Below, piece by piece: positions 17,283-25,667 of a stretch of 64,000 nt of DNA (the first letter of the stretch is position 1; the number at the start of each line of letters is the position of its first letter). The translations under genes and the position numbers were made by a program. The notes under the pieces were generated by a model that worked only from the letters and a program-made list of their open reading frames with translations, was not told the DNA's origin and did no database searches. Source of the DNA: Clostridia bacterium (lineage in GTDB: Bacteria; Bacillota; Clostridia; Peptostreptococcales; Anaerovoracaceae). The stretch is from positions 50,457-114,456 of the forward strand of contig CAJTER010000010.1 in the NCBI GenBank assembly GCA_910575405.1. Reading direction: 5' to 3'.

Positions 17283-18011
17283 ATGGCACAGATAGGATTT
17301 AAAAGCAATACCGGTGTGATTCGTGACAATAATGAAGATGCGTGCTTTGTCATACCCAGCCATGATGTCTATGTTGTAGCGGATGGAGTAGGCGGAAACA
17401 ATGCAGGGGAGATTGCCAGCAGGACTGCGGTGAGGGGCATTGCGGAATATGTAGCCTCAATGCCAATCGGGGATGACCCGGATGAAGAGGAGGTCTGCGA
17501 CTATTTTTCGGACTGTCTTGCGAAGGTCAACGACGAAATCTACCAGCTGGGAAAAAAGCACAAGGAAAATATGGGCATGGCAACCACTGTCGTTATTGCC
17601 TGCATACGCAAGGATACAGCATATGTCGTTAATGTGGGGGACAGCCGCGCGTATTTGTTCAGAAGAGGCACACTCTCTCAGATTACAGAGGATCATACTT
17701 ATGTGAATGAACTGCTGAGAACTGGTGTAATCACAACGGAAGAAGCGGAAAATCACAGCCAGAAAAATGTAATAACCAGAGCGCTTGGGGCCGAGCCTGC
17801 AGTGAGAGCGGATTTTTTCCAGACAAAGCTGGAGGAAGATGACATCCTGATGCTTTGTTCAGATGGTCTGTACGGTGAAGTGGATGAACAAAAGCTGGTT
17901 GAAATACTCGATAAGAAAAACACCATGTCAGGCACCTGCAGCCGCCTGGTGGATGAAGCCATAAGGTGCGGAGGCAGGGATAATATCACCGTAGTATGCT
18001 TGAAGATATAG
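17283..18011 (+). CDS. prpC: PP2C-family Ser/Thr protein phosphatase (PrpC/Stp)
   Basis: Metal-dependent phosphatase that reverses phosphorylation by the PASTA kinase encoded downstream. The 242 residues contain the PP2C motifs in order: GVIRDNNEDACF (about residue 11), VVADGVGGNNAGEIAS (about 31), VNVGDSRAYLFR (about 115), DHTYVNELLRTGVITTEEA, LMLCSDGLYGEV (about 188) and GGRDNITVVCLKI at the C-terminus, with the metal-binding aspartates retained. It is 12 bases upstream of prkC, the conserved phosphatase-kinase pair of Gram-positive bacteria. Confidence 0.95.
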   Translation: MAQIGFKSNTGVIRDNNEDACFVIPSHDVYVVADGVGGNNAGEIASRTAVRGIAEYVASMPIGDDPDEEEVCDYFSDCLAKVNDEIYQLGKKHKENMGMATTVVIACIRKDTAYVVNVGDSRAYLFRRGTLSQITEDHTYVNELLRTGVITTEEAENHSQKNVITRALGAEPAVRADFFQTKLEEDDILMLCSDGLYGEVDEQKLVEILDKKNTMSGTCSRLVDEAIRCGGRDNITVVCLKI

Positions 18012-18023
18012 GGGGGACAATTA

Positions 18024-19985
18024 ATGAGCAGTAAAATACTAGCAGGCCGATATGAGCTGTTTGAAAAAATCGGAGAGGGCGGCATGTCTGTCGTTTATAA
18101 AGCAAAAGATATGCTGCTGAACCGGTACATAGCCATCAAGGTGCTGAAGCCGGAATTTATAAAGGATCAGAAGTTCATTGAGAGCTTCCGCAGGGAGTCT
18201 CAGGCAGCGGCAAGTCTGTCCCATCCCAATATTGTCAATATCTTTGATGTAGGACATGAAGGAAATATCCATTATATTGTCATGGAGCTGGTGGAGGGGC
18301 GAACCCTGAGCGACCTGATCCAGGATGAAGGCCCTATGCCTTACCAAAAGGTTATTGAGCTGACAAAGCAGATTGCGGCAGCTCTGAGCATGGCCCATAA
18401 AAATCAGATTATCCACCGGGATGTAAAGCCGCATAATGTCCTGCTTACATCCGGCGGAACAGCCAAAATTACAGATTTCGGTATTGCCAAAGCCGTCAAT
18501 TCCTCCACCATTGTAGATACAACCGGGGGCGGAATCATGGGCTCTGTCCACTACTTTTCGCCGGAGCAGGCCAGGGGAGGCTACGTGGATGAAAAATCCG
18601 ATATTTACTCCCTGGGCATCGTTATGTATGAAATGCTCACAGGCAGAGTGCCATTTGATGGAGACAATCCGGTCAACATCGCTCTGATGCATATTAACAG
18701 CGAAATGGTTCCTCCGTCAAAGCTGATTTCCGGCATACCGCCCGCGCTGGAGCGGATCGTGCTCAAATGTACGGACAAATACCAGACCAACCGTTTTTCC
18801 AGCGCCGACGAGCTGATACAGACTTTGGATAACCTGGAGTTTGTGGGCAGCGTAGTAGGCGACGCCATGTTTTACGGTGATGAAGAGCCGGAGCAGGTCA
18901 GGCCTCTGGTAGAATCGGACTTTGATGATGGGGACTACGATGACGAAGACGAAGTCTTTGAAAAGAAAAAAAAGAAGAAAAAAGAAAAGGGCGGAAATAA
19001 AGACACTGATAAGAATAAGAACAAAAATAAAAAGAAGAAAATCATCATTGCCGCAATCTGTGCCGCAGTGCTCATTCTGGGAGGTTTGGGCATCGCCTGG
19101 GCCGGAGGACTTCTCAACGGAAGCCCGGTTACTGTGCCGGATCTGACGGATAAAACCTTTGAGGATGCACAGGGAATCGCAGAAGAAGCTGGCTTTAAGC
19201 TGGAACAGGGCGAGCAGGTAACGGATCCGGATATTCCGGCAGGAAATATCGTATCTCAGACCCCGAAAGCCGATACAACGGCCAAAAAGGGATCCACCAT
19301 AAGGGTCAACATATCCAAGGGACCGGGCAGCGCCGAAGTGCCGGATGTGACAGGAGAGACTCCCGAGGATGCAAGGGAACTCCTGGCTGCCAGCGGCTTT
19401 AAGCTGGGGACCGAAACACCTGTGGCAAGCGGAAAGAGAAAAGGCACCATTGTGGAACAGACCCCGGAAGCAGGAACCATGGCTGAGCGGGGAACGACCG
19501 TTGTAAACGTTACAGTCAGCGACGGCTCCCTGGTAAAAGTAAAAGTGCCGTACCTTATTGGAAAACCGCTGGACGAAGCCAAAGCGCTCATTGAAGGAGC
19601 AGGTCTGATACCAGGAGAGATTAAGTACGAAAACAGCGACACGTATGCGGCTAATCAGGTTATTTCTCAGGAATATAAGGCCAATGAAAAAGTGGCCAAG
19701 GGAACGGCCGTTGACCTGGTTATCAGCGAAGGACCGTCAGAGCCGCAGGATATTGAACTGGAGATCGACTTTGACGATGCGGAGAACGAAATGTTCTTTA
19801 TGACCGTAACCCTCTCGGATGATATGGGCACGAGAAACGTTATTCATAACCAGCAGAGGAATAAGAGCAGCGGTTCGGAGACCGTCGTTCTGCAGGGACA
19901 GGGAAAAGGTACTGTCCTGGTTATCTTCGATGGCGTTCAGGTCATGAGGAAGTCGGTGGACTTCACAAAGGGAACGATCAAGTGA
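18024..19985 (+). CDS. prkC: Ser/Thr protein kinase with three PASTA domains (PrkC)
   Basis: Transmembrane kinase that senses muropeptides or lipid II and regulates wall synthesis, growth and spore germination. Residues about 10-270 form the kinase domain: glycine loop GEGGMSVVYKAKD, invariant Lys in IAIKVLKPE, HRDVKPHNVLL (about 132) and DFGIAK. A juxtamembrane stretch is extremely charged (an acidic run, then Lys-rich runs, residues about 295-338). One membrane segment (about 339-362) precedes three PASTA repeats beginning near residues 367, 435 and 502, and a C-terminal beta-rich domain (about 570-653). Partner phosphatase PrpC lies upstream; rsgA overlaps by one base (TGATG). Confidence 0.96.
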   Translation: MSSKILAGRYELFEKIGEGGMSVVYKAKDMLLNRYIAIKVLKPEFIKDQKFIESFRRESQAAASLSHPNIVNIFDVGHEGNIHYIVMELVEGRTLSDLIQDEGPMPYQKVIELTKQIAAALSMAHKNQIIHRDVKPHNVLLTSGGTAKITDFGIAKAVNSSTIVDTTGGGIMGSVHYFSPEQARGGYVDEKSDIYSLGIVMYEMLTGRVPFDGDNPVNIALMHINSEMVPPSKLISGIPPALERIVLKCTDKYQTNRFSSADELIQTLDNLEFVGSVVGDAMFYGDEEPEQVRPLVESDFDDGDYDDEDEVFEKKKKKKKEKGGNKDTDKNKNKNKKKKIIIAAICAAVLILGGLGIAWAGGLLNGSPVTVPDLTDKTFEDAQGIAEEAGFKLEQGEQVTDPDIPAGNIVSQTPKADTTAKKGSTIRVNISKGPGSAEVPDVTGETPEDARELLAASGFKLGTETPVASGKRKGTIVEQTPEAGTMAERGTTVVNVTVSDGSLVKVKVPYLIGKPLDEAKALIEGAGLIPGEIKYENSDTYAANQVISQEYKANEKVAKGTAVDLVISEGPSEPQDIELEIDFDDAENEMFFMTVTLSDDMGTRNVIHNQQRNKSSGSETVVLQGQGKGTVLVIFDGVQVMRKSVDFTKGTIK

Positions 19986-20854
19986 TGGAAGGAACGATTG
20001 TAAAAGGAATCGCAGGTTTTTACTATGTAAAGCAGGAAGAGCAGCTGCATCAGTGCAGGGCACGAGGCGTATTTAAAAAAGAAGGCATTACGCCGACTGT
20101 AGGAGACCGGGTTCTCTTTGAGCCGGAATGCGGGGAAGACGATGGACTGGTAAGGGAAATCCTGCCCAGGAAAAACCACTTCATCCGTCCGCCCATTGCC
20201 AATGTAGACTGCTTTATCATCGTCATGGCAGCAGCCCACCCAAAGCCCAACCTGGCAGTAGCCGACAAGTTTCTGGTTATGGCGGAAAAAAGCGATACGG
20301 ATATTGTCTTTTGTCTCAACAAAATTGATGTCGCCAAACCGGCAGAAGTAGAGGAAATCAAAGAAATTTACAAAGGAGCATACCCGGTAGTCTGTCTCAG
20401 CGCAGCTTCCGGGGAAGGCCTTGAAGAGCTGCGGGAGCGGATCTGCGGAAAGCAGGCTGCTCTGGCAGGCCCTTCGGGCGTAGGAAAATCCACCATCCTC
20501 AATGCCTTAAAGCCGGAAGCTGGCGCGGAAACCGGCGGCATCAGCCACAAGACAAAGCGGGGAAAGCATACGACCCGTCACTGCGAATTATTCGACTTGG
20601 GAGGCGACACCATGCTCTTTGATACACCGGGTTTCACTTCCTTTGAAATCCTGGAATCTGACGAGGAAGAATTGCAGCACCTCTACCCGGAGCTGAGACC
20701 CTTTATCGGATCATGCCGCTATGACAACTGTAGGCACCTGAAGGAACCGGGCTGCGCAGTGAGGCAGGCTGCAGAGGACGGCCATATCCACGCCAAACGA
20801 TATGACTCCTACAAAACACAGATGCAGGAGATTCAAGCAAAAGCCAGATATTGA
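19985..20854 (+). CDS. rsgA: Ribosome small-subunit biogenesis GTPase RsgA
   Basis: Circularly permuted GTPase that matures the 30S subunit. After an N-terminal OB fold (residues about 1-65) the G motifs come in permuted order: G4 NKID (about residue 105), G5 SAASGEGLEEL, G1 GPSGVGKSTILNAL (about 163), G2 region GKHTTRHCEL and G3 DTPGFTSFE (about 212). A C-terminal zinc finger follows with C-x-DNC-x-H (SCRYDNCRHLKEPGC). I start at the ATG at 19985, whose first base is the last base of the prkC stop codon; a GTG one codon upstream is possible. Confidence 0.96.
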   Translation: MEGTIVKGIAGFYYVKQEEQLHQCRARGVFKKEGITPTVGDRVLFEPECGEDDGLVREILPRKNHFIRPPIANVDCFIIVMAAAHPKPNLAVADKFLVMAEKSDTDIVFCLNKIDVAKPAEVEEIKEIYKGAYPVVCLSAASGEGLEELRERICGKQAALAGPSGVGKSTILNALKPEAGAETGGISHKTKRGKHTTRHCELFDLGGDTMLFDTPGFTSFEILESDEEELQHLYPELRPFIGSCRYDNCRHLKEPGCAVRQAAEDGHIHAKRYDSYKTQMQEIQAKARY

Positions 20855-20874
20855 GAACGAGGAAAGAGGAATTT

Positions 20875-21525
20875 ATGATTCAATTAGCACCATCTATTTT
20901 ATCAGCCGACTTTTCCAGATTAGGAGAGGATGTCTCACTAGTGGAACAGGCAGGGGCGGATGTCATTCATGTGGATGTCATGGACGGCCACTTCGTACCA
21001 AACATCAGCTACGGTGCGGTCGTTATGAAGAGCCTGCTGGGCAGAACAAAGCTTCCCTTCGATGTGCACCTGATGATCGAACATCCGGATCAGTATGTGG
21101 AAGACTTTGTAACGGAGCAGACGGAATACATCACCGTTCATCAGGAAGCCTGCACCCACCTTCACAGGACTCTGCAGCACATCAAAGGTCTGGGCGTAAA
21201 GGCAGGCGTTGCTCTAAATCCGGCCACACCCCTTGCTGCCCTGGACTATATTCTGGAGGAGGCGGATCTGATCCTGATCATGTCTGTCAACCCGGGCTTC
21301 GGCGGCCAGAAATTCATCCCCTCAGCCCTGAGGAAAGTGCGGGAGCTGAAAGCTTTAAAGAAAAAACAGGGGCTGGGTTTTACCATTGAAATTGACGGAG
21401 GCGTATCCTTGGACAATGTGAAAACCATAACCGATGCGGGAGTCGAGCTGGTGGTGGCGGGATCATCCGTCTTTAAGGCAGACGATGTGAAGGCGCGGGT
21501 CAGGACGTTCAGGGAGTTGTTTTAA
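20875..21525 (+). CDS. rpe: Ribulose-phosphate 3-epimerase
   Basis: Interconverts ribulose-5-phosphate and xylulose-5-phosphate in the pentose phosphate pathway. The TIM-barrel protein (216 residues) has the complete set of family motifs: LAPSILSADFSRLGEDV, DVIHVDVMDGHFVPNIS (metal/catalytic Asp), FDVHLMIEHPDQY, GVALNPATP, IMSVNPGFGGQKFI and EIDGGVSLDNV, then VVAGSSVFKADD (phosphate loop). I use the ATG at 20875 behind AGAGGA; a TTG at 20851 would only add residues before the conserved start. It closes the run and is followed by a strong terminator; thiN, often next, is absent. Confidence 0.96.
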   Translation: MIQLAPSILSADFSRLGEDVSLVEQAGADVIHVDVMDGHFVPNISYGAVVMKSLLGRTKLPFDVHLMIEHPDQYVEDFVTEQTEYITVHQEACTHLHRTLQHIKGLGVKAGVALNPATPLAALDYILEEADLILIMSVNPGFGGQKFIPSALRKVRELKALKKKQGLGFTIEIDGGVSLDNVKTITDAGVELVVAGSSVFKADDVKARVRTFRELF

Positions 21526-21543
21526 CGGATTAAGTCATTATTT

Positions 21544-21570
21544 GAAAAGGCATGAGCCTTTTCTTTTTTT
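21544..21570 (+). terminator. Terminator after rpe
   Basis: GAAAAGGC and GCCTTTTC form a perfect 8-bp stem with ATGA loop, followed by seven T. It ends the housekeeping gene run. Confidence 0.9.
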
Positions 21571-21652
21571 GATCTTTTTTAAATTTTATAAACTTTTGTG
21601 AGTGGTTTTACGAAACCTGCAGGTATAGGTAAGTGAAGGGAGGTCGGGTTTG

Positions 21653-21868
21653 ATGGAAAAAGAGAAAAGGATTCTTGCGGATGCGGCGCTGTCCATTATC
21701 TTTTCGATAGGTTTCATCGCGGCAGCTATGTTTTTTGTGTTGCCCCTGCTGGGAGCATTCCTCCCGGCTGATGAGTTTTGGCTGATCATTATCATTCAGG
21801 GCATTCAACTGGCAGCTATCTTATTTTTTGGCATGCAGCTCTGCCGCATGAAGGAAAAGGACAAATAA
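21653..21868 (+). CDS. Small membrane protein of unknown function
   Basis: The ORF encodes 71 residues with two predicted membrane segments (about residues 8-34 and 41-62) separated by a short loop with Asp and Glu, and a charged C-terminus (MKEKDK). A strong ribosome site (GGGAGG) precedes the ATG at 21653; the TTG one codon upstream is less likely. No family is recognised. It sits alone between the rpe terminator and a terminator shared with the convergent ATPase gene. Confidence 0.65.
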   Translation: MEKEKRILADAALSIIFSIGFIAAAMFFVLPLLGAFLPADEFWLIIIIQGIQLAAILFFGMQLCRMKEKDK

Positions 21869-21872
21869 AAAG

Positions 21873-21911
21873 CAGGTGCGGAGCCGATGGGATCTGCGCC
21901 TGCTCTTTTAA
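21873..21911 (+). terminator. Bidirectional terminator between the small membrane protein and the DUF4143 ATPase
   Basis: AGCAGGTGCGGA and TCTGCGCCTGCT pair over 12 positions (G-T and one mismatch), flanked by A-rich and T-rich tails, so it can serve both converging genes. Confidence 0.7.
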
Positions 21912-21926
21912 ACTATTCCTATATTT

Positions 21927-23201
21927 TTAAATCAGCCAAACCGGTACATACCAGTTTTTTTCATCAAGGGGGATTAAATCGGAAGCCATACAGACAACGC
22001 TTCCCATCCCTATTTCTACTTTGAGACTTTCCAGTCCGCCAGAGGTCTCTGCTGTACGAGCCGGTTTTAAGACATGAAAGTTTTTGGTTGCGGATTTTCC
22101 AGGTGAAGCCGCCTTTTTTATTTCTACTGGAGACAGTATTCCATTTTGATAAATCAGCAGATCGATTTCTTTCTGATCCTTATCCCTGTAATAATAAATC
22201 GGAGGTTCTTTTCCGGCATTCAAATAGCTTTTGTAAATTTCCGAGAACACGTAACTTTCAAAAAAAGCCCCGGACATAGCACCTTTTTCAAGGGCCTGCG
22301 GGTTGCCCCACTTTAAAAGATAGGCCGCCAGACCAGTATCCAAAAAATGAAGAAGCGGCATTTTTACCGTGCGTTTGAGGGCATTGTTGTGATACGGTTG
22401 TATGAGCGCGATGATATGAGAGGATAACAGAACGGACAGCCACTTTTTTGCCGTTGGCGCCGATATACCCGCCGCATTTGCCAGCTCCTCATAAACAACC
22501 GGTTTTGAAGTATGCGCCGCGACGATTGTCATAAAGTTGTAAAACTGCATTTCATCCCCAACCTGCGCCAGATCGTGAATATCCCGCTGCAAATACGTAT
22601 TTACATAGGAGCTGTAATAAGCTTCCCAATCTATTCCTTCCTCTGCATACAGCTCGGGCATGGAACCTTTGAATATTCGCGAATAGATTTCATTTAGCCC
22701 CCGCGGCCTGACAAGGGGCAAACGATTCATGAAACGTTCGCTGTCTGCAGAAAACGGCTCACTTGGCGTTCCATAAATCTCCGCATCCGATAGCCCCAGC
22801 AGATTTACAATCCCCACACGTCCCGCAAGGCTTTCGCTCACATTTTTCATTAAGTGGAACACTTGGGAACCTGTAAGCCAGAAATCCCCCTTTTGCTTGG
22901 AGCGATCCGCGCTCATTTTTATATAAGGAAGCAATTCGGTGGCATACTGAATCTCATCGATCAGTACCGGAGGCGAGTATCGCTGTAGAAATAAAGCGGG
23001 ATCGCGTTTTGCCAGGTATCTGGCATCCGGATCATCTAAAGTCACATATTTACGTTCTATGCCAGCTTCCTTTTGCATTTCCGCAAGCTTTTGCAGCAGC
23101 GTTGTTTTTCCAACCTGTCTCGGGCCGGTTACTAAAAGCACTGGAAACATCTTCGAAAGTCGCAAAACGGTATCTTCGGCAGCTCGCTTGATATAGGCCA
23201 T
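21927..23201 (-). CDS. AAA ATPase with DUF4143 domain
   Basis: A 424-residue protein with the two-part structure of this large, poorly understood family: an AAA_14 ATPase domain with P-loop TGPRQVGKTTLLQKL (residues about 25-40), Walker B VLIDEIQYATELLPYIK, sensor LTGSQVFHLM, LAGRVGIVNLLGLSDAEI, and a C-terminal DUF4143 domain with a helix-turn-helix-like segment (AAHTSKPVVYEELANAAGISAPTAKKWLSVL, split here as one region near residues 230-260) and a PD-(D/E)xK-like core (FESYVFSEIYKS, YYRDKDQKEIDLLI, LSPVEIKKAA). It has its own promoter inside a long palindrome. The genes often occur in accessory DNA. Confidence 0.9.
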   Translation of the reverse strand: MAYIKRAAEDTVLRLSKMFPVLLVTGPRQVGKTTLLQKLAEMQKEAGIERKYVTLDDPDARYLAKRDPALFLQRYSPPVLIDEIQYATELLPYIKMSADRSKQKGDFWLTGSQVFHLMKNVSESLAGRVGIVNLLGLSDAEIYGTPSEPFSADSERFMNRLPLVRPRGLNEIYSRIFKGSMPELYAEEGIDWEAYYSSYVNTYLQRDIHDLAQVGDEMQFYNFMTIVAAHTSKPVVYEELANAAGISAPTAKKWLSVLLSSHIIALIQPYHNNALKRTVKMPLLHFLDTGLAAYLLKWGNPQALEKGAMSGAFFESYVFSEIYKSYLNAGKEPPIYYYRDKDQKEIDLLIYQNGILSPVEIKKAASPGKSATKNFHVLKPARTAETSGGLESLKVEIGMGSVVCMASDLIPLDEKNWYVPVWLI

Positions 23202-23243
23202 GATCGTTCCTCCCTTCTCTGCTTTGCAGTTAAATTAAAAAAT

Positions 23244-23278
23244 CCGTCTATAATAAATTGTATATTTATTATAGACGG
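23244..23278 (-). repeat. Perfect 15-bp inverted repeat overlapping the -10 box of the ATPase gene
   Basis: CCGTCTATAATAAAT (23244-23258) and ATTTATTATAGACGG (23264-23278) are exact reverse complements with a 5-base centre. The right arm contains the -10 hexamer of the leftward promoter, so a protein bound to the palindrome would block it. The left arm gives a mirror-image TATAAT on the other strand. Confidence 0.75.
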
Positions 23279-23296
23279 AATATATGTGTCTGTCAA
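23268..23296 (-). promoter_or_regulatory. Promoter of the DUF4143 ATPase gene
   Basis: On the minus strand TTGACA (23296-23291), exactly 17 bases, TATAAT (23273-23268). It is a consensus SigA promoter. Confidence 0.85.
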
Positions 23297-23361
23297 GAAA
23301 TCCCCAGCAAAACACAAACTGAATCGGATTTGATCTTTTTTAAAAAAATTTCATTTTTTCT

Positions 23362-23387
23362 GCATCCGTTTTCCGTTTTTTGCGTCT
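23362..23387 (+). promoter_or_regulatory. ECF-type promoter, site 1
   Basis: GCATCC (23362-23367), 14 bases including a T-rich stretch, GCGTCT (23382-23387), then TACCTAT. The -10 core CGTC is typical of ECF sigma factors. The same arrangement occurs at 26165-26190 and 27979-28004. This copy has diverged between the boxes and around them, so the boxes look selected. Confidence 0.6.
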
Positions 23388-23436
23388 TACCTATAGAAGC
23401 AAAAATTTTGCTGTTTGTAAAGAGGCGAGTGTACTA

Positions 23437-23501
23437 GATTGGAAGGCGAACCTTCAATCTGCACGGATGGCGCAGTAAGATGCGCCGGGAAGGAGGAAAC
23501 A
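23437..23501 (+). promoter_or_regulatory. Structured leader RNA motif, copy 1 (candidate translational switch)
   Basis: Hairpin P1: GATTGGAAGG/CCTTCAATC with a CGAA loop. A linker ending GGATGGCG follows, and hairpin P2: GGCGCA/TGCGCC (23469-23474 with 23481-23486). CCTTC of P1 (23451-23455) can instead pair with GAAGG (23489-23493), which overlaps the AGGAGG ribosome site. Copy 2 at 31898-31952 has the same layout and the matching linker. I do not recognise it as a named riboswitch class. Confidence 0.5.
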
Positions 23502-24074
23502 ATGAAAACAAAAATGATAGTACTCGCGGTAATTGCTATGGTATTCGCTCTTTCCTCTGCGGCTATGGCTTATGCAGAAACAGCGGAACCGGGGGAAAGT
23601 GCGGCCCCCGGGGCTTATGATTACGAGCTGCTAGGCGTAATACCGGGAAGTGAAGATGTGGATGAGTCAGAGGTGCTGCCGCCATGCGACGAGGAATACG
23701 TCATCGACTCCTATGCCGGGCCGATTTTGGAGCCGGGGGACGGGGAACCACTGCGGATGATCAGGATGAAAACGATCCAATTTAATAAAATAAGCAGTGC
23801 CAAAGCAAGGCTTTCAGCCTATGTGAAAGGCAGTGCAGATACCACAAAGATTGCGGTTAAGGCAGAGCTTTATAAAAAGCAGGGGACTGTTTATAAAGCA
23901 ACAGGAAAGAGCGAGACTATCAGCCGAGCTTCCTTGACTTTGAATGGATATATTACTTTTGCAGTAGCGGCAAGCGCAAGCTATAAGGCAAAGGTGACGG
24001 TTACGGAATATAAGGGCTCGTCGAAGCCCGTTCAAACAGCGTCCTTTTATGTGCTGAACAGTAATGGATATTAA
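23502..24074 (+). CDS. Secreted protein of unknown function
   Basis: The 190-residue product opens with a clear signal peptide (MKTKMIVLAVIAMVFALSS, cleavage likely after AYA near residue 27). A Pro/Glu-rich acidic segment follows (residues about 28-85), then a basic, Lys-rich domain with the look of an Ig-like or beta-sandwich fold (KISSAKARLSAYVKG to TASFYVLNSNGY). No family is recognised. AGGAGG lies 5 bases before the chosen ATG at 23502; an in-frame ATG at 23439 would run through the leader hairpins and is rejected. It is transcribed from an ECF-type promoter and precedes the anti-sigma and sigma genes. Confidence 0.75.
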   Translation: MKTKMIVLAVIAMVFALSSAAMAYAETAEPGESAAPGAYDYELLGVIPGSEDVDESEVLPPCDEEYVIDSYAGPILEPGDGEPLRMIRMKTIQFNKISSAKARLSAYVKGSADTTKIAVKAELYKKQGTVYKATGKSETISRASLTLNGYITFAVAASASYKAKVTVTEYKGSSKPVQTASFYVLNSNGY

Positions 24075-24149
24075 TAGAATCCGTAAATATGCTGCAATTT
24101 TACAGATATAGAAACGCCAGAGGCGCAGGTAGGAAAGGGAGGAGATAAA

Positions 24150-24932
24150 TTGACGGACAGGAATATTCATGAGGAATTCCGCAGAGCCATGCAGGAAGCC
24201 TGGGAGGAAGCGGTCATAGACACATCGGATCTCAAGGATGAGGATATCCCGGCTCCAGATCTGTCCTTTTTGGATCATCTCTCCAAAGAAGAGCCGCCGG
24301 AGCGCGGCATAGAGCTTCCCACTTTGGCAGTCGGCAAAAAGCACCGGAAGCTTGGTGGACGGTTTACCAAGGTGGCTGCAGCCGTTCTCGCTATATGCCT
24401 CATCAGCAGCGCAATGGGCATTTTCGTAAATTCCGAAGCATCCTATGGAATTCGAAGCTTTGTCCAGAATATAAGGCATCTTGCTTTGGAAAATGAGCCG
24501 GAAATCACTGAAACCGGGGCGGAATATCTGCCTGTTACAGACTGGGATGAAATTGATAACGGAAAAAAGGTAGTGGGAACGCTATATATTCCAGAATACA
24601 TTCCAAAAGGATACATCTTCCAGAAGGCTGAGTTTGCGGATGCAAGCGGCGGGCGAAAAGAAATGTTGAATACATCCTATTATTACAGAAGTGGAGATAA
24701 ATTGATTGATGTTACTATTACGCGAGTGACTTCAGGCAATGAGACTTCTGTTTTAGGCGAACTGGAACAATCGCCGATTTCAGGAAGGGACATGTACGTG
24801 GCCCTGGACGAGGAACGAAAGGAATATGTGATCACCTGCGTGGAGCAGGGCATGACGTTTTTTGTAAGCGCTCCCGTTTCCAAATATGAAGCCTTCAAAA
24901 TCATAGAGGGCATCAAAAAGCAGGACAACTAA
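24150..24932 (+). CDS. Membrane anti-sigma-like protein with DUF4367 domain
   Basis: The 260-residue protein has a cytoplasmic, acidic N-terminus (residues 1-70), one membrane segment (about 73-93) and an extracytoplasmic DUF4367 domain (about 130-258: YLPVTDWDEI, GTLYIPEYIPKGY, YYYRSGDKLIDVTITRV, a VALDE strand and the final EAFKIIEGIKKQDN). Such proteins are usually encoded beside ECF-like sigma factors and hold them inactive. Translation starts at a TTG behind GGGAGGAG. It lies 75 bases after the secreted-protein gene and ends at its own terminator, 174 bases before the sigma gene, rather than overlapping the sigma gene as the second copy does. Confidence 0.8.
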   Translation: MTDRNIHEEFRRAMQEAWEEAVIDTSDLKDEDIPAPDLSFLDHLSKEEPPERGIELPTLAVGKKHRKLGGRFTKVAAAVLAICLISSAMGIFVNSEASYGIRSFVQNIRHLALENEPEITETGAEYLPVTDWDEIDNGKKVVGTLYIPEYIPKGYIFQKAEFADASGGRKEMLNTSYYYRSGDKLIDVTITRVTSGNETSVLGELEQSPISGRDMYVALDEERKEYVITCVEQGMTFFVSAPVSKYEAFKIIEGIKKQDN

Positions 24933-24950
24933 AGAGCGAGAATTTGCAGG

Positions 24951-24979
24951 AGCAGAGGAAGAACCGTCCTCTGCTTTTG
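24951..24979 (+). terminator. Terminator after the first DUF4367 gene
   Basis: AGCAGAGG and CCTCTGCT pair perfectly across a 9-base loop, with TTTTG after it. Related copies follow the other two DUF4367 sequences at 26086-26115 and 27900-27929. Confidence 0.8.
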
Positions 24980-25106
24980 CTATGGGCAGGAAGCGATAAC
25001 AAGAAAAATGAACATAAAAAAATAACAGAGATATTTTCTCATCTCTGTGGTATACTTACTCTATATCGAACCATGTCATAATTTAGCAAAAAAGCAGGTG
25101 AGAAAC

Positions 25107-25667
25107 ATGAAGCAGAGTAAAAAGGAGGATCTGATTCAGAGGTCCATGAAGCTCTACAATTCCGTATACCGGTTTGCTCTTTCCAGAGTCAAGGAACACG
25201 AAGCTGCTCAGGACATTGCCCAGATGACGATGGAATCCGCAATCAAAAATATGGATACGCTAAAGGATGAAGCCGCCCTTGAGTCCTGGGTGAAGGCCAT
25301 TGCCCACAGCAAGATCCAGGATTACTTCCGGGAGCTGAAAAAGTACCGGGAGTGGACGGTTACAAATACGGAGGATGAGGACGACTTATCTCAGGCAGCG
25401 GATGAGGAAGCGGATATTCTGCAGATCCTGACGGATCAGGAGGCGAAAAACAACATGGCCGCCGCAGTAACCTCCCTGGATCAGCTCCACCAAACGATTA
25501 TCATACGCCATGTGATTTACGGAGAAACCCTTGCTGCCGTAGCTAAGAGACTGCAGCTCAATTATCATACTGTGAAATCCCACTACCGGAGGGGCATTGC
25601 CGCACTGCGGGAAGAATTTTTAAAGCGGGAAGGAGGGGAGCAAATTGACGGACAGGAACATTCATGA
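25107..25667 (+). CDS. ECF-like RNA polymerase sigma factor
   Basis: A 186-residue sigma-70 family protein. Region 2 spans residues about 12-75 (SMKLYNSVYRFALSRVKEHEAAQDIAQMTMESAIKN followed by a SWVKAIAHSKIQDYFRELKK segment for -10 recognition), and region 4 residues about 115-170 with ITSLDQLHQ-like AAVTSLDQLHQTIIIRHVIYGETLAAVAKRLQLNYHTVKSHYRRGI helix-turn-helix (read as residues 110-155). I place the start at the ATG at 25107 behind AGGTGAG; an ATG at 25047 lies upstream without ribosome site. Its 3' end overlaps the TTG start of the second anti-sigma gene, the normal sigma/anti-sigma coupling. The three ECF promoters nearby are its likely targets. Confidence 0.88.
   Translation: MKQSKKEDLIQRSMKLYNSVYRFALSRVKEHEAAQDIAQMTMESAIKNMDTLKDEAALESWVKAIAHSKIQDYFRELKKYREWTVTNTEDEDDLSQAADEEADILQILTDQEAKNNMAAAVTSLDQLHQTIIIRHVIYGETLAAVAKRLQLNYHTVKSHYRRGIAALREEFLKREGGEQIDGQEHS

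Noticed and set aside
23437..23501. Known c-di-GMP, preQ1 or fluoride riboswitch
   Set aside because: The conserved cores of those classes (for example GCAAACC of GEMM-I or the GGCGAUGG-CGCC core of the fluoride switch) are not present.
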